64,000 nucleotides of DNA from Alteromonas profundi (GTDB taxonomy: Bacteria > Pseudomonadota > Gammaproteobacteria > Enterobacterales > Alteromonadaceae), in NCBI RefSeq assembly GCF_010500865.1, contig NZ_JAAAWN010000026.1, positions 1-64,000 on the forward strand, written 5' to 3'. The notes under the pieces were generated by a model, which saw only the letters and a list, made by a program, of their open reading frames with translations, had not been told where the DNA came from and did not search any database. Position 1 is the stretch's first letter, and the number at the start of each line of letters is the position of its first letter. A program made the position numbers and the translations under genes. Positions 1 through 8,870 of the stretch are shown here, one piece after another.

Positions 1-382
1 GTTTAGTCACTACTTCAAGATAGCCAATGCGAGCAGGGCATTTAAGCAAATAGCGAGCTGGCTAAGGCGCCGCTTGCGCAGCATCCAACTTAAGTTATGG
101 AAGAAGGCGAGCCGCCTCCATCGCTGGCTAAGACAGCATGGTTATAAAGGTAAGTTCGCTCACATCAACATGACGAGTTGGTGCAGTGCGCGAAGTCCCT
201 TAGCAAGCTACGCGATGCCAAACAGTTGGTTCGATGAACTCGGGCTAATGAACTTGGAAAATGTTGCAACGGGATATGTGTTTAGCAATTACGCTAAATA
301 ACTATGTACATGAGCCGTATACGAGGTCCGTATGTACGGTTCTGTGAGAGGGATGAGGCGGTAACGCCTCACCCTACTCGAT
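1..382 (+). mobile_element. 3' end of a group II intron (truncated by window edge)
   Basis: The left edge holds the end of an intron-encoded protein followed by the RNA domains that close a bacterial group II intron. Domain V is visible at 312-342, beginning GAGCCGTA with the catalytic AGC and closing with TACGGTTC, and capped by a TACG/CGTA stem. Domain VI follows at 351-374 as a GAGGCG-GTAA-CGCCTC hairpin. The sequence ends CTACTCGAT, so the intron probably stops at 382 and the flanking exon resumes at 383. The 5' part, including most of the maturase, lies outside the window. Intron identity is well supported; the exact last base is inferred. Confidence 0.85.
2..301 (+). CDS. ltrA: Group II intron reverse transcriptase/maturase, C-terminal part
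   Basis: An open frame enters from the left edge and ends at 301. It reads as the C-terminus of a group II intron-encoded protein: an RRRLRSIQLKLWKK segment, the usual maturase domain X start, then a region ending GYVFSNYAK. This part binds the intron RNA and helps splicing and retrohoming. The first 2 kb or so (reverse transcriptase domains) is not in the window, so integrity cannot be judged. The frame stops just before domain V, as expected when the gene sits in domain IV. An ATG at 74 exists but is internal to the domain and unlikely to be a real start. Confidence 0.85.
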   Translation, partial: FSHYFKIANASRAFKQIASWLRRRLRSIQLKLWKKASRLHRWLRQHGYKGKFAHINMTSWCSARSPLASYAMPNSWFDELGLMNLENVATGYVFSNYAK

Positions 383-423
383 ATGTCAATTGAATGGGGC
401 AACTAAATCCAGTAGAAGGACGT

Positions 424-1308
424 TTATACTTGCTCAAACCATTCTTGCAGGCAGTTAATAGCAGCGCTTATCTTGGCAGGAATAAGTTCGCGTTTCGGGG
501 TCACTGCGTAAACGGTGTAGTCGGGTAATTGCCAGTCTGAGAACAGTTGTTGCATTGAACCATCGTGTAAAAGATGACGTATTTCTGGCTCTGGTAGCAC
601 AGCGTACCCCATCCCATCGCGTGTAAGTTGAATAAGTGTTTGCATTGAGTTTACGTCGATACGAGGCGAAGGTAATGCCATAGACGGGTGTTTGGCGTGC
701 CCTATGGTATAGTCTTCGATATGGCGATGGGCTATGTAGGTATAGTCTTTTAGTGCCTCGGGGGTGTCTAAATGTTCGTTCGCCAGAGGATGTTCTGATG
801 AGACGCACAAATAGCGATTCCACGTAGCCAGTTTTAAACTGCTAAAATTGGCATCTGAGAGCGGGGCAAAGCACAACACTAAATCTGCCCCAGAAGCGAT
901 AATGTCTTTAGGTTCATCGGTAACCGTTAAAGACACGGAAATTTTAGGGAATTCTTCACAGAGCTTATGAATGGGACGGCTAAGTAGGCCGCCGCCAAAA
1001 CCTTCAGGAGCAATAATTTTAACCTTTCCAGAGGGCGCATCTTGTAAGGTTTCGATCTGTTCTTGCGCTAATTCAGCTGTTTTTAGCATTTGCACACTGG
1101 TGTCGTAATAAATTCTGCCAGCTTCGGTCAAACTCAAATTACGCGTGTTTCGGTTGAATAAGCTAAGGCCAATATCCTGCTCTAACTTTCTAAGTTGCTG
1201 ACTAATAGCGGAAACTGTCATGTGGAGTGATCGCGCCGCAACGCTCATGCTACCGCTTTCGGCCACAGCTACGAAAACCTGTAGAGAGCGAAGTAATTTC
1301 ATATTCAT
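424..1308 (-). CDS. LysR-family transcriptional regulator
   Basis: A typical LysR regulator of about 295 residues. The N-terminal winged helix-turn-helix is clear (LQVFVAVAESGSMSVAARSL, then SAISQQLRKLE and LFNRNTRNLSLTEAG), followed by a periplasmic-binding-protein-like effector domain from about residue 90. The reading frame extends upstream to a TTG at 1329, but ATG at 1308 or 1302 places the helix-turn-helix at the usual distance from the start, so 1308 is used. No adjacent divergent target gene is present: the intron lies on one side and a lipoprotein gene on the other. The effector and the regulated genes are unknown. The family is known to bind DNA as tetramers and to respond to small ligands. 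Confidence 0.9.
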   Translation of the reverse strand: MNMKLLRSLQVFVAVAESGSMSVAARSLHMTVSAISQQLRKLEQDIGLSLFNRNTRNLSLTEAGRIYYDTSVQMLKTAELAQEQIETLQDAPSGKVKIIAPEGFGGGLLSRPIHKLCEEFPKISVSLTVTDEPKDIIASGADLVLCFAPLSDANFSSLKLATWNRYLCVSSEHPLANEHLDTPEALKDYTYIAHRHIEDYTIGHAKHPSMALPSPRIDVNSMQTLIQLTRDGMGYAVLPEPEIRHLLHDGSMQQLFSDWQLPDYTVYAVTPKRELIPAKISAAINCLQEWFEQV

Positions 1309-1671
1309 CTTACAAAATCCTATTTTCAAAAGCCGATGCTTTCTTATCCTAAAGTATTAGTCTTTATTTAACGCTAATGTAAATCAAAGCCGCTAAAACT
1401 ACAGCAGTGTTGAACGCATTTTGCTGCAACTAAGCGTATTTTAAGGTACTTCTTGGTTCTATCAGGGGAAAAACTGATGTGAGGGAGGCGTGTAGACGTT
1501 ATGTTCACAATCTGTTTTTTTAATGTAAATGTAGGTTTTACTTCTTTATTTACTGTTAAAAGCTGATAGTTTATTGGTTCAGGTAGCAATAATAGACAAT
1601 TATTTTAGAAAGACATTGGTGCCTTTACATAACCTTTACTTCAACTGTATTACACCGACGAAGAGCAAAGA
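1309..1671. other. Intergenic region, 363 bp
   Basis: AT-rich stretch between the divergent LysR gene and the nucleosidase-like lipoprotein gene. It must carry both promoters. A 71-codon open frame on the minus strand (1374-1589) has no ribosome binding site or recognisable protein character and is not called. No hairpin or strong palindrome was noticed. Confidence 0.5.
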
Positions 1672-2664
1672 ATGAAAAACATACGTTTACTAGTAGTTAT
1701 CGTGCCTTTAATCGCTTGGGTGGCAGGGTGTGCCACAACATCAAGGCCCCATCAAATAAGTTCATACCAAGGAGATCCGCTAACAGCCGTAGTAGTGGCC
1801 TATGCGCCGGAGATGGAGGGAATTTTAAACCGTATAGAGAGTGACCCTGAAGCCAGCATCGTTAGCACTAAAACCATTAAAGGTGTCACCTACCGCCTAG
1901 GTACCTATCACGATGCGCCTATTTTAGTTTTTGCTACCGGAATGAGTATTGCTAATGCCGCGATGACAATGCAGATGGCATTAGATTACTTCCCCATTGA
2001 GCAGGTGATATACATGGGCATCGCTGGGGCGGTAAACCCTAAATGGCAGCCTGGCGACGTTATCGTGCCCGAACGCTGGTACTATCATGACGAAAGTGTG
2101 TATACCAATGAAAACCCTGACAAGCCAGGTGAGTATGTATTACCAGAATACTACGCGGCATTCTTAGAGGCGCAGCCAGAGCGCCAAGCAAAAGACCCCC
2201 ACTTGCCGAAGTACAAACCCTTTCACTTTATTCATCCAGACGAAGTCCTAATTATTAAAGAGGGAATGGATAAGCCACAAGATACGGCTTACTTCTCTGC
2301 TACCCCGCGACTATTGAAAGCCGCGGAAGCCGCTATAGAAGAGATGCCTACCCAGCGTATTTTAGAGAAACGAGATGCGAAGCTGTATGTCGGTGGAAAT
2401 GGTATTACCGGATCGGTATTTATGGATAACGGAGAATACCGCAAATGGACAAGAGACGTGTTTAACGCCGAAGTCACCGAAATGGAATCAGCGGCGGTAG
2501 GCCAAGTGTGCACAGTGAACCAAGTGGATTGGATGGTAATACGTGCTATTAGTGATTTAGCGGGAGGACAAGAAGGGGTAAATACAGAAAACCTGTACGA
2601 TAAAGAAGTGTCTCGCGTTGGGGCCAATGTGCTTTTCTCTGTTCTCGATGAACTTTCAGAATAA
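1672..2664 (+). CDS. MTA/SAH nucleosidase-like (PNP_UDP_1 family) lipoprotein
   Basis: A 330-residue protein of the purine nucleoside phosphorylase/nucleosidase superfamily. The N-terminus is a lipoprotein signal with lipobox VAGC (Cys20), so the mature protein is probably anchored in a membrane facing the periplasm, unusual for cytosolic MTA/SAH nucleosidases. Family signatures are IYMGIAGAVNPKWQPGDVIV around residues 122-142 and TEMESAAVGQV near residue 268, the latter holding the ribose-contacting Met-Glu pair, followed by IRAISDLAG with the catalytic-type Asp. An insert of about 80 residues lies between the two motifs. It probably cleaves or binds a purine or nucleoside outside the cytoplasm; the substrate is not deducible. 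It is apparently monocistronic. Confidence 0.8.
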   Translation: MKNIRLLVVIVPLIAWVAGCATTSRPHQISSYQGDPLTAVVVAYAPEMEGILNRIESDPEASIVSTKTIKGVTYRLGTYHDAPILVFATGMSIANAAMTMQMALDYFPIEQVIYMGIAGAVNPKWQPGDVIVPERWYYHDESVYTNENPDKPGEYVLPEYYAAFLEAQPERQAKDPHLPKYKPFHFIHPDEVLIIKEGMDKPQDTAYFSATPRLLKAAEAAIEEMPTQRILEKRDAKLYVGGNGITGSVFMDNGEYRKWTRDVFNAEVTEMESAAVGQVCTVNQVDWMVIRAISDLAGGQEGVNTENLYDKEVSRVGANVLFSVLDELSE

Positions 2665-2732
2665 ATACGTAGGCCTACAGGTTCACGACACAGTGAGGCT
2701 GTGTCGTGAATTCTTTGTCTAAGAGGAGGGGG

Positions 2733-3176
2733 TTATCGAATAGTACGAACCATATTAATGGTTTTTGTCGCTAGCTTAACTTCTAGTAAAAATACCAGCA
2801 ACGCACTAATCAAAAAGGCCATGGCTAAAATAAACAAAGCGACCACCGGTGTTTTAAGGTCTACAAGCCATAGCGATCCAGCGAACAAGGCCATGATAAC
2901 CGTACACACCATAAGCCCCGAAGCCACGCACAAACCAATGGCCCAATTGATAACCTTCACTCTGCGCCACAAAATTTTAATTTCTTTTTTTGAGCTCTCT
3001 ACAATGTGGGGGTCTGATAGCGTATGAATCTGACGTTCTGCTACACGCACCCGGTCGGATATTCTTCCTAACCGTGAAGACATAACATTAAGAAACCCGG
3101 CAATACCGGTAAGTAAAAATACCGGGGCAACGGCAAATTCAATAAGCTGAGAAAGGCTGGGTATCAAGGCGTTCAA
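2733..3176 (-). CDS. DUF2721 family membrane protein
   Basis: A 147-residue integral membrane protein matching the DUF2721 pattern: a first hydrophobic helix (FAVAPVFLLTGIAGFLNVMS), then the conserved basic stretch SRLGRISDRVRVAERQI, then two further membrane helices near residues 78-98 and 105-130. The function of the family is unknown. Start: a TTG at 3176 preceded by GGAG at a seven-base gap on the minus strand; no better ATG lies nearby. The gene is convergent with the nucleosidase-like lipoprotein gene, 68 bp away. Confidence 0.8.
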   Translation of the reverse strand: MNALIPSLSQLIEFAVAPVFLLTGIAGFLNVMSSRLGRISDRVRVAERQIHTLSDPHIVESSKKEIKILWRRVKVINWAIGLCVASGLMVCTVIMALFAGSLWLVDLKTPVVALFILAMAFLISALLVFLLEVKLATKTINMVRTIR

Positions 3177-3378
3177 ATGGCTTCTCCAACAACAAGGTAA
3201 GCAGATAAGTAAAAGCTGCTAGTGTACCCAATAAAGTGGTTAAACAAACCATTAGAGAGTGGAAAAGCGTCTTTTTTGATAGATAAATTCGCGCTTTTAT
3301 GAACCCAATTAAATGCATACACTTATAAGACTATGATGCGGGAAAGCACTCATACCTTACACCACGAATGGAGACGCT

Positions 3379-5454
3379 ATGGCGATTATTGCGCGCATTA
3401 CACCTTGGATAATACTCTGCGTAGGGGGGCTTGCTCAGTCAAACGTATACGCTCAAAGCGTAGAGGATATTGAACATATAGTCACTACGACATCGCGGGT
3501 GACTACGTCTGCAAACAACCGTGGATACCAGGTGTCTACGGTATCGCAACAAGACCTTTCATTTCTTTCATTACAGCACGTTCAAGAGGCGCTGAATTAT
3601 ATCGCAGGGGCAGGGGTTCAGCGCGGTAACGGGCAGGAGTACTTGCCCGCGCTTCGTTCACCAGTACTCACGGGCGCTGGGGCCTGTGGTGGTATTTTAG
3701 CGGCAGAGGATGGGATTGCCCTGCGAGCGGCTGGCTTTTGTAATATTAACGAATTGTTTGAAGCTCACAGTGAAATGGCGCAACGTATAGAAGTGTTAAA
3801 AGGCCCTAATTCGGTCCTGTATGGCTCAAACGCTATTCACGGCGTAATAAATGTTATCACGCCAGACACTACCCGAGGGGGCGGTAAATTAGGTGTCGAT
3901 TACGGCTCATACGGCTACCATCGCGTGAAGTTTAGACAAGGCAAGGACAACGGTGATAGCGGCATTGGCGTTAATGCTAGCATCACACGTGACACGGGTT
4001 ACCGCAACGATGAGGGCGTTGATCAGGAAAAGGTAAATGTAAGGCATAGACGCGACTTTGATACAGTAACCATAAATTCCGGTTTAACCTATACCCATCT
4101 TGAACAAGATACGGCTGGGTATATTACTGGCTTTGAAAGTTACAAAGTGCCGGAAATTGCGAGAAGTAATCCCAACCCAGAGGCATTTAGGCATGCGCAA
4201 AGTTTGCGCCTTTGGAGTAAGGCAGATATGCGTTTTGATAATGGCAGTGCGCTTTCCATAACGCCTTACTATAGAAGCCAAGATATGGATTTTCGCATGC
4301 ACTTTTTACCCGGCAAACCGCTGGAGCATAATTACCAAAAAGGCGTAGGGTTACTTTCCCAATATCGCTACTTCATTCACTCTCATCTTTATCTAGATAC
4401 TGGTATTGACCTTGAATATACCCAAGGTGGGTTGGTGCAATCTCAAGATGGCCCTACCCTTGGCTCAGATTTTTTAGTGGAAACCGTGCCTGAAGGTAAA
4501 CATTACGATTATGATGTTGATGCTAGTTTAATTGCCCCTTATGTAGCGCTTAATTGGCAGTATCAGCAATGGGATATATCGCTGGGCGCACGTTATGAAC
4601 GTATGAGCTACGATTATACCAATAATATGCTTGCTGGGCGTACACGGGAAGACGGCAGTGAATGTGGGTTGGGTGGATGTCGCTATTCGCGACCTGAAAG
4701 TGGTGATAATCAATTTAACGAACTTAGCCCAAAATTATCGGTAAGCTATCAACTAAGCCCATCTACGCGCTGGTTTGCTGGTGTGTCGCGGGGCTATCGC
4801 GCACCCCAAGCCACCGAGCTATATCGTTTACAGCGAGCCCAGCAAGTAGCAGAGTTAGCGTCAGTTATTGCCACGAATGTTGAGTTTGGTGTGCAGCAAA
4901 CGCTGACTAACGGCGATTTCACCCTCGCCCTTTATAGTTTAACTAAAGATAACGTTATCTATCGGGACAGTAACTTCTTTAATATCAATAACGGCGAAAC
5001 CTGGCATAGAGGTGTAGAGTTAACCCTTAATTACCAATTTACAACTAACCTCGATATAGCTTTCGCAGGCAGTTATGCCCGTCATACCTATGAACATAGC
5101 CAGTTGTCAGGAGAAGTAGATATAAAAGGGAATGATGTTGATACTGCACCGAAAGCGCAAGTTAATACCCGAATGGGGTATACCTTTACACCGCGTTGGC
5201 GCGGTGAAGTCGAATGGCAGTACGTATCTAGTTACTTTACTGACATAGAAAACCAACATACGTATGACGGACACGGGTTGCTGCACCTGCGTTTACAATA
5301 TGACTGGCGAGCAGACACAACTGTTACGCTAAGAGTGAACAATTTGCTTGATAAAGCTTACGCAGACCGGGCGGACTATACCGAATTTACAGAGGATCGT
5401 TATTTCCCTGGTCGCCCTCGCTCCTTTATGCTCAGTGCCATGCATAGATTTTAA
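3379..5454 (+). CDS. TonB-dependent outer-membrane receptor
   Basis: A 691-residue receptor with a signal peptide (cleavage near VYA-QS, residue 25), a plug domain (SLQHVQEALNYIAGAGVQRG, then RIEVLKGPNSVLYGSNAIHGVINVIT near residues 138-163) and a beta-barrel ending in an aromatic residue (MLSAMHRF). Such receptors import scarce ligands across the outer membrane with energy from TonB-ExbBD. Two Cys residues in the plug (CGG, then FCN) may form a disulfide. There is no Fur or Zur box in the 200 bp upstream and no linked transporter gene, so the substrate is unknown. GGAG lies five bases before the ATG. Confidence 0.9.
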   Translation: MAIIARITPWIILCVGGLAQSNVYAQSVEDIEHIVTTTSRVTTSANNRGYQVSTVSQQDLSFLSLQHVQEALNYIAGAGVQRGNGQEYLPALRSPVLTGAGACGGILAAEDGIALRAAGFCNINELFEAHSEMAQRIEVLKGPNSVLYGSNAIHGVINVITPDTTRGGGKLGVDYGSYGYHRVKFRQGKDNGDSGIGVNASITRDTGYRNDEGVDQEKVNVRHRRDFDTVTINSGLTYTHLEQDTAGYITGFESYKVPEIARSNPNPEAFRHAQSLRLWSKADMRFDNGSALSITPYYRSQDMDFRMHFLPGKPLEHNYQKGVGLLSQYRYFIHSHLYLDTGIDLEYTQGGLVQSQDGPTLGSDFLVETVPEGKHYDYDVDASLIAPYVALNWQYQQWDISLGARYERMSYDYTNNMLAGRTREDGSECGLGGCRYSRPESGDNQFNELSPKLSVSYQLSPSTRWFAGVSRGYRAPQATELYRLQRAQQVAELASVIATNVEFGVQQTLTNGDFTLALYSLTKDNVIYRDSNFFNINNGETWHRGVELTLNYQFTTNLDIAFAGSYARHTYEHSQLSGEVDIKGNDVDTAPKAQVNTRMGYTFTPRWRGEVEWQYVSSYFTDIENQHTYDGHGLLHLRLQYDWRADTTVTLRVNNLLDKAYADRADYTEFTEDRYFPGRPRSFMLSAMHRF

Positions 5455-5484
5455 TAAGTTATAGCGTAATTATATTGAATATAA

Positions 5485-5517
5485 GCCTGAGCCCCTTGTT
5501 ATAAGAGGGTTTCAGGC
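5485..5517. terminator. Hairpin after the TonB receptor gene
   Basis: Stem GCCTGA/TCAGGC with an inner CCCCTT/AAG-GGG pairing that has one bulged A. No U-run follows, so this may be a Rho-assisted end or an RNA-stability hairpin, not a classic intrinsic terminator. Confidence 0.4.
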
Positions 5518-5651
5518 GTACTCTAGCGCACTACAAACAGCATCCTTAAAGCAAATAATAGCACTATTTTATTCTGCCTTAACGCAGTCACGCCACGTAT
5601 CAACGTTTTTTAAGCGCTAATACGTGGAATGATTGTTAATAGGTGAAACCC

Positions 5652-6944
5652 ATGCAAAAAATAGTGATTGTCGGTGGCGGCGCAGGAGGCCTTGAGCTTG
5701 CGAGTCGTTTAAGCCGCACCCTCGGGAGAAAAAAACAAGCCGAAATAACGTTAGTCGACCGAAGTCGAACCCATATCTGGAAACCCCTGCTACATGAAGT
5801 TGCTGCAGGCATTATTGACAAACATTCAGATGGCGTTGATTACGCTATCCACGCTGCTGCACATCATTATCGTTTTCAGCTAGGCGAGTTATGCGCCATC
5901 AATGCGCAAGACAAAACCATATCGCTTGCCCCTCTTTTTGATGAAGAAGGCACAGAAGTGTTACCCCAGCGGGAAATTCGCTACGATGAATTAGTGCTCG
6001 CTATTGGTAGTGTCAGTAATGATTTTAAAACGCCAGGTGTCAGTCAATATTGCTATTTCCTCGACTCCTTGAAGCAAGCAGAGCGTTTTCATCGCGCCCT
6101 ACTTAATCAACTGATTAGGATTAATCAGCAAGATACATGCGACGGCGCAATTAAAGTTGCTATCGTAGGGGCGGGTGCAACAGGTACAGAGCTGGCGGCG
6201 CAGTTACATCATGTAGCCAATCTATCGAAAGCCTATGGTATGCCTGATATGTCAGCTTCACGGTTGAAAATTACAATTGTAGAAGCCGGTCAACGCATTT
6301 TACCCGCGTTGCCAGAGCGGATTGCCAATTCTGCTCGAAAAGCGCTACAAAAGCTTGGCGTCGATATAAAAGAGCAAACTATGGTTGCCGAAGCAGATGC
6401 TAATGGGCTTATTACCAAAGACGGCGGCCGTATCGACGCAGATCTTATGGTTTGGGCGGCAGGTGTAAAAGCGCCGGATTTTATCGCCAATATGAACTTG
6501 TTTGAGACCAACCGTGCCAATCAAATTTTAGTCGATAAACAGTTACGTAGTCGTACCCATAGCAGTATTTGGGTGCTAGGTGACTGCTGTGGCTTTCAGA
6601 AAAGCGATGGAAAATGGGTGCCGCCTAGAGCTCAGTCGGCCCACCAAATGGCAGAAACGGTGGCCTACAACATTCAGGCGATGTATGCCAATAAGAGCCT
6701 AAAAGAGTACACCTACAAAGACTATGGTTCATTAGTTCATTTGAGCAAATACAGCACCGTGGGCAGCCTAATGGGCTCGTTATCAAATAGCAGTATGTTC
6801 GTAGAAGGCCGACTAGCAAAACTTGTGTATGTATCTTTGTATAATATGCATCAGTTTGCAGTGCACGGTAAAATAAAGGGGGCGCTTAAGCTATTGATCA
6901 AAAAGCTAAGCAATGCAATTAGCCCTAAATTAAAGCTTCACTAA
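5652..6944 (+). CDS. ndh: Type II NADH:quinone oxidoreductase (NDH-2)
   Basis: A 430-residue flavoprotein of the NDH-2 family, which passes electrons from NADH to quinone without pumping protons and sits on the inner face of the cytoplasmic membrane. The N-terminal FAD-binding Rossmann fold is IVIVGGGAGGLELASRL. A second nucleotide fold begins VAIVGAGATGTELAAQL near residue 170 and binds NADH. The FAD-contacting VLGDCCGF near residue 300 precedes the family's APPRAQ-like site, here PPRAQSAHQMA. The frame opens at a GTG at 5643, but AGGTGA at 5641-5646 is correctly spaced for the ATG at 5652, which also starts the protein directly before the Rossmann strand. Monocistronic. Confidence 0.93.
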   Translation: MQKIVIVGGGAGGLELASRLSRTLGRKKQAEITLVDRSRTHIWKPLLHEVAAGIIDKHSDGVDYAIHAAAHHYRFQLGELCAINAQDKTISLAPLFDEEGTEVLPQREIRYDELVLAIGSVSNDFKTPGVSQYCYFLDSLKQAERFHRALLNQLIRINQQDTCDGAIKVAIVGAGATGTELAAQLHHVANLSKAYGMPDMSASRLKITIVEAGQRILPALPERIANSARKALQKLGVDIKEQTMVAEADANGLITKDGGRIDADLMVWAAGVKAPDFIANMNLFETNRANQILVDKQLRSRTHSSIWVLGDCCGFQKSDGKWVPPRAQSAHQMAETVAYNIQAMYANKSLKEYTYKDYGSLVHLSKYSTVGSLMGSLSNSSMFVEGRLAKLVYVSLYNMHQFAVHGKIKGALKLLIKKLSNAISPKLKLH

Positions 6945-6960
6945 AACCTTTCACGCCTAT

Positions 6961-6994
6961 GCCCTCGTACATTTGTTAGTAGCGGTACGAGGGC
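6961..6994. terminator. Hairpin after ndh
   Basis: A perfect ten-base-pair stem, GCCCTCGTAC and GTACGAGGGC, with a 14-base loop, starting 17 bases after the ndh stop. No U-run follows it, so it may end transcription with Rho or protect the 3' end of the mRNA. Confidence 0.5.
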
Positions 6995-7150
6995 GCATCA
7001 ACAGCGCCAATTTCTTTTGTCGTAGTAAATCTGCATCTCATCTTTGCAAAGAGATAGAACAAACAAAAATTAAGATTGGCGACACTTAATTTTAAAAAAA
7101 GAAGCCTATAGTAGAGATATCTGGTTAATTTTTTTGCTATCGATGGGAAC

Positions 7151-7447
7151 ATGGCGAATTTACTACTTCTTCTACTTACGCTCTCTTTTGCGATGCCCGA
7201 CCAAGGCAGCGAGAGTGCGGGTGGGCGTGGTATTATCGACCAAAGCGGTTACACGCTATTTGCGTGTACACCACTAAATAGCAGTGGCGACCCTAGTGAT
7301 GGCGGCGATTCCGACCTTCCTACCCAGCAAAGTCATGGCATTTTAGCCACACCGTTATATCCCGCAACTTTCGGTTTCTACTTTAGCGTTCCCCGCCAGG
7401 TTATGGTGGGAACCAGTGTTATTCGCGCCCCTCCTTTTTTAAGTTAA
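7151..7447 (+). CDS. Small exported protein, DUF2946-like
   Basis: A 98-residue protein with an N-terminal hydrophobic segment (LLLLLLTLSFAMP) that reads as a short signal sequence, a Gly/Ser/Asp-rich middle and a C-terminal end RAPPFLS. That ending resembles the terminus of the protein at 29282-29671 (RAPPFS) and the C-terminal R-x-P-P pattern I associate with DUF2946 proteins, small proteins often found beside metal-related receptors. There is no functional evidence. It lies 45 bp upstream of the CBS-domain gene in the same direction and could share its transcript. It is possibly spurious, but the signal-like N-terminus and the shared ending favour a real gene. Confidence 0.55.
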   Translation: MANLLLLLLTLSFAMPDQGSESAGGRGIIDQSGYTLFACTPLNSSGDPSDGGDSDLPTQQSHGILATPLYPATFGFYFSVPRQVMVGTSVIRAPPFLS

Positions 7448-7492
7448 TTGCTTCTTATTTTTACAATTTAACTTAATTACTAGGAGAAGGTT

Positions 7493-8056
7493 ATGCATAC
7501 CTTACCACTTTATAAAACCGATGCGGCCGATACACTTGTATGGCCTGTCATTGAAAACTCGATATCTATGTCCTCGTCAGCCATGGCTGTTTTTACTGAC
7601 TTTAAACAACATACGCCACACGTTATTGATGCTAGTGAACCCGCCATTAAGGTTGAAAATATTATGCGCCAGTCTCATGTGCGTATGATGTTGGTGGTAA
7701 ATGCAAACAACGAATTTATCGGCGTAGTAACCGCTGATGACGTGGATGAGCAGCATATAATGCAGCGCACCGTAGAGCTTAAAGTGACACGAGAAGAGCT
7801 ACAGGTTCGCGATTTTACTAAGCTTAAAACCTCGCTAATGTCGTTTGATTTTAACGAATTAGCGCGATCTTCTGTAGGCGATGTAATTGAAACGCTTAAA
7901 GATTACGGCCAACATCACTGTTTGGTGTTAGACAGAAGCAACCATGAGGTTAGAGGGGTAATTAGTGTTAGTGATATTGCAAGAGCGTTGAAAGCGCCTT
8001 TGAATATTCAAGATAAACCTACCTTTTCCCAACTTATACACGTATTAGCGGCGTAA
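7493..8056 (+). CDS. CBS-domain protein
   Basis: A 187-residue soluble protein built of two CBS motifs, one near residues 45-90 (VENIMRQSHVRMMLVVNANN, then FIGVVTADDV) and one near residues 120-170 (VGDVIETLKDYGQHHCLVLD, then VRGVISVSDIARAL). CBS pairs bind adenine nucleotides and act as energy or ionic-strength sensors. No catalytic domain is attached, so it probably acts on a partner or stores a signal. A strong Shine-Dalgarno sequence (AGGAGAAGG) precedes the ATG. Confidence 0.88.
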   Translation: MHTLPLYKTDAADTLVWPVIENSISMSSSAMAVFTDFKQHTPHVIDASEPAIKVENIMRQSHVRMMLVVNANNEFIGVVTADDVDEQHIMQRTVELKVTREELQVRDFTKLKTSLMSFDFNELARSSVGDVIETLKDYGQHHCLVLDRSNHEVRGVISVSDIARALKAPLNIQDKPTFSQLIHVLAA

Positions 8057-8444
8057 TTCGTCGCATTTTACTTCCTTAGCGCAATAGCGTTTACCGCTGT
8101 TACGCTAAGGTCTATTTGCTACTAATCGCTGCTAACACAACGGCTGTTTCTTCACCCGTTCCTTTCTCTTATGCTGCAAGCCTAGGCGCGTAAATTTAAA
8201 CCGTTGGCGTTGCTTATTAGTGTCACATTCGCTTACACGCACCTAATATTCTATGGCCTCTTGTTTTTACTTTTATTTATCTAATCATCTTTTTTCGTAG
8301 CTATCCCGTGCTGCTTAAGTGCTTTGTGGCTTTTTCGTCACAGCGTATAACAACACGCCTTAGATTTGCCAACAAGTTGGAATGGTATTTGCGAATAGAA
8401 AGAGATAAGCAGGCTTTTCAACATGGTTTAACCGAGGTGACATA
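8057..8444 (+). other. Intergenic region, 388 bp, with a stem-loop
   Basis: Positions 8074-8110 form a stem-loop (CCTTAGCG pairing with CGCTAAGG, with an inner TAGCG/CGCT pairing) 18 bases after the CBS-gene stop, plausibly its transcription end. The rest is AT-rich with no open frame or repeat that I can support; it should contain the promoter of the next gene. Confidence 0.45.
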
Positions 8445-8870
8445 ATGATGAAATCAGCATATCCACCTAGCGTGGTGTTCAAGGCATTCACGTGGGCCTA
8501 TCAAGATTTAGGCTTAACTCAATCGGAAGCGGCTGAATTACTTAGTATTTCTGAAAACGCACTACGCCAAACCTTATTATTAGGGTTTGAAAGTGGGACG
8601 CTAGAATATCGTCGTCAGCTATCGTTTATTCGTATGTATCATTTACTCATTGCCCTGTCAGAAGGGGATACTGATGCCATGCGTATGTGGTTTCATAGCT
8701 ATCAGGGGCCCATTAACGCATCGCCGAAAGATCTGTGTTTCGCCGAAGATGGCATCGAAAAAACCACCCACTACCTACGCGAACTGAAACAGGATAGCCT
8801 TACTGGGACTTTACCTACCCATGCCCTTAGCCTTCGTGGTTCAAATAGTGTGGCTGAGTTGACCCACTAA
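8445..8870 (+). CDS. ParS/Xre/MbcA-like (DUF2384-type) helix-turn-helix protein
   Basis: A 141-residue protein. An N-terminal helix-turn-helix (LGLTQSEAAELLSISENAL) is followed by a C-terminal region (MRMWFHSYQGPINASPKDLC, then EDGIEKTTHYLREL) resembling the toxin-binding domain of MbcA/ParS/Xre antitoxins. In toxin-antitoxin pairs this domain neutralises a RES-type toxin encoded next door, but no RES gene is adjacent: the neighbour is a convergent alpha/beta hydrolase that overlaps its last four bases. It is therefore an orphan of the family or a regulator with another role. GAGGTGA precedes the ATG at a four-base gap. Confidence 0.7.
   Translation: MMKSAYPPSVVFKAFTWAYQDLGLTQSEAAELLSISENALRQTLLLGFESGTLEYRRQLSFIRMYHLLIALSEGDTDAMRMWFHSYQGPINASPKDLCFAEDGIEKTTHYLRELKQDSLTGTLPTHALSLRGSNSVAELTH

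Noticed and set aside
1374-1589. A 71-codon minus-strand frame in the LysR/lipoprotein gap
   Set aside because: No recognisable sequence character or ribosome site; it lies in an AT-rich promoter region.
3178-3378. Fur, Zur or riboswitch element before the TonB receptor at 3379
   Set aside because: No palindrome matching Fur or Zur and no riboswitch-like structure was seen in the 200 bp upstream.
8445-8870. A ParS/RES toxin-antitoxin module
   Set aside because: The antitoxin-like protein is present, but no RES-domain toxin gene is adjacent on either side.
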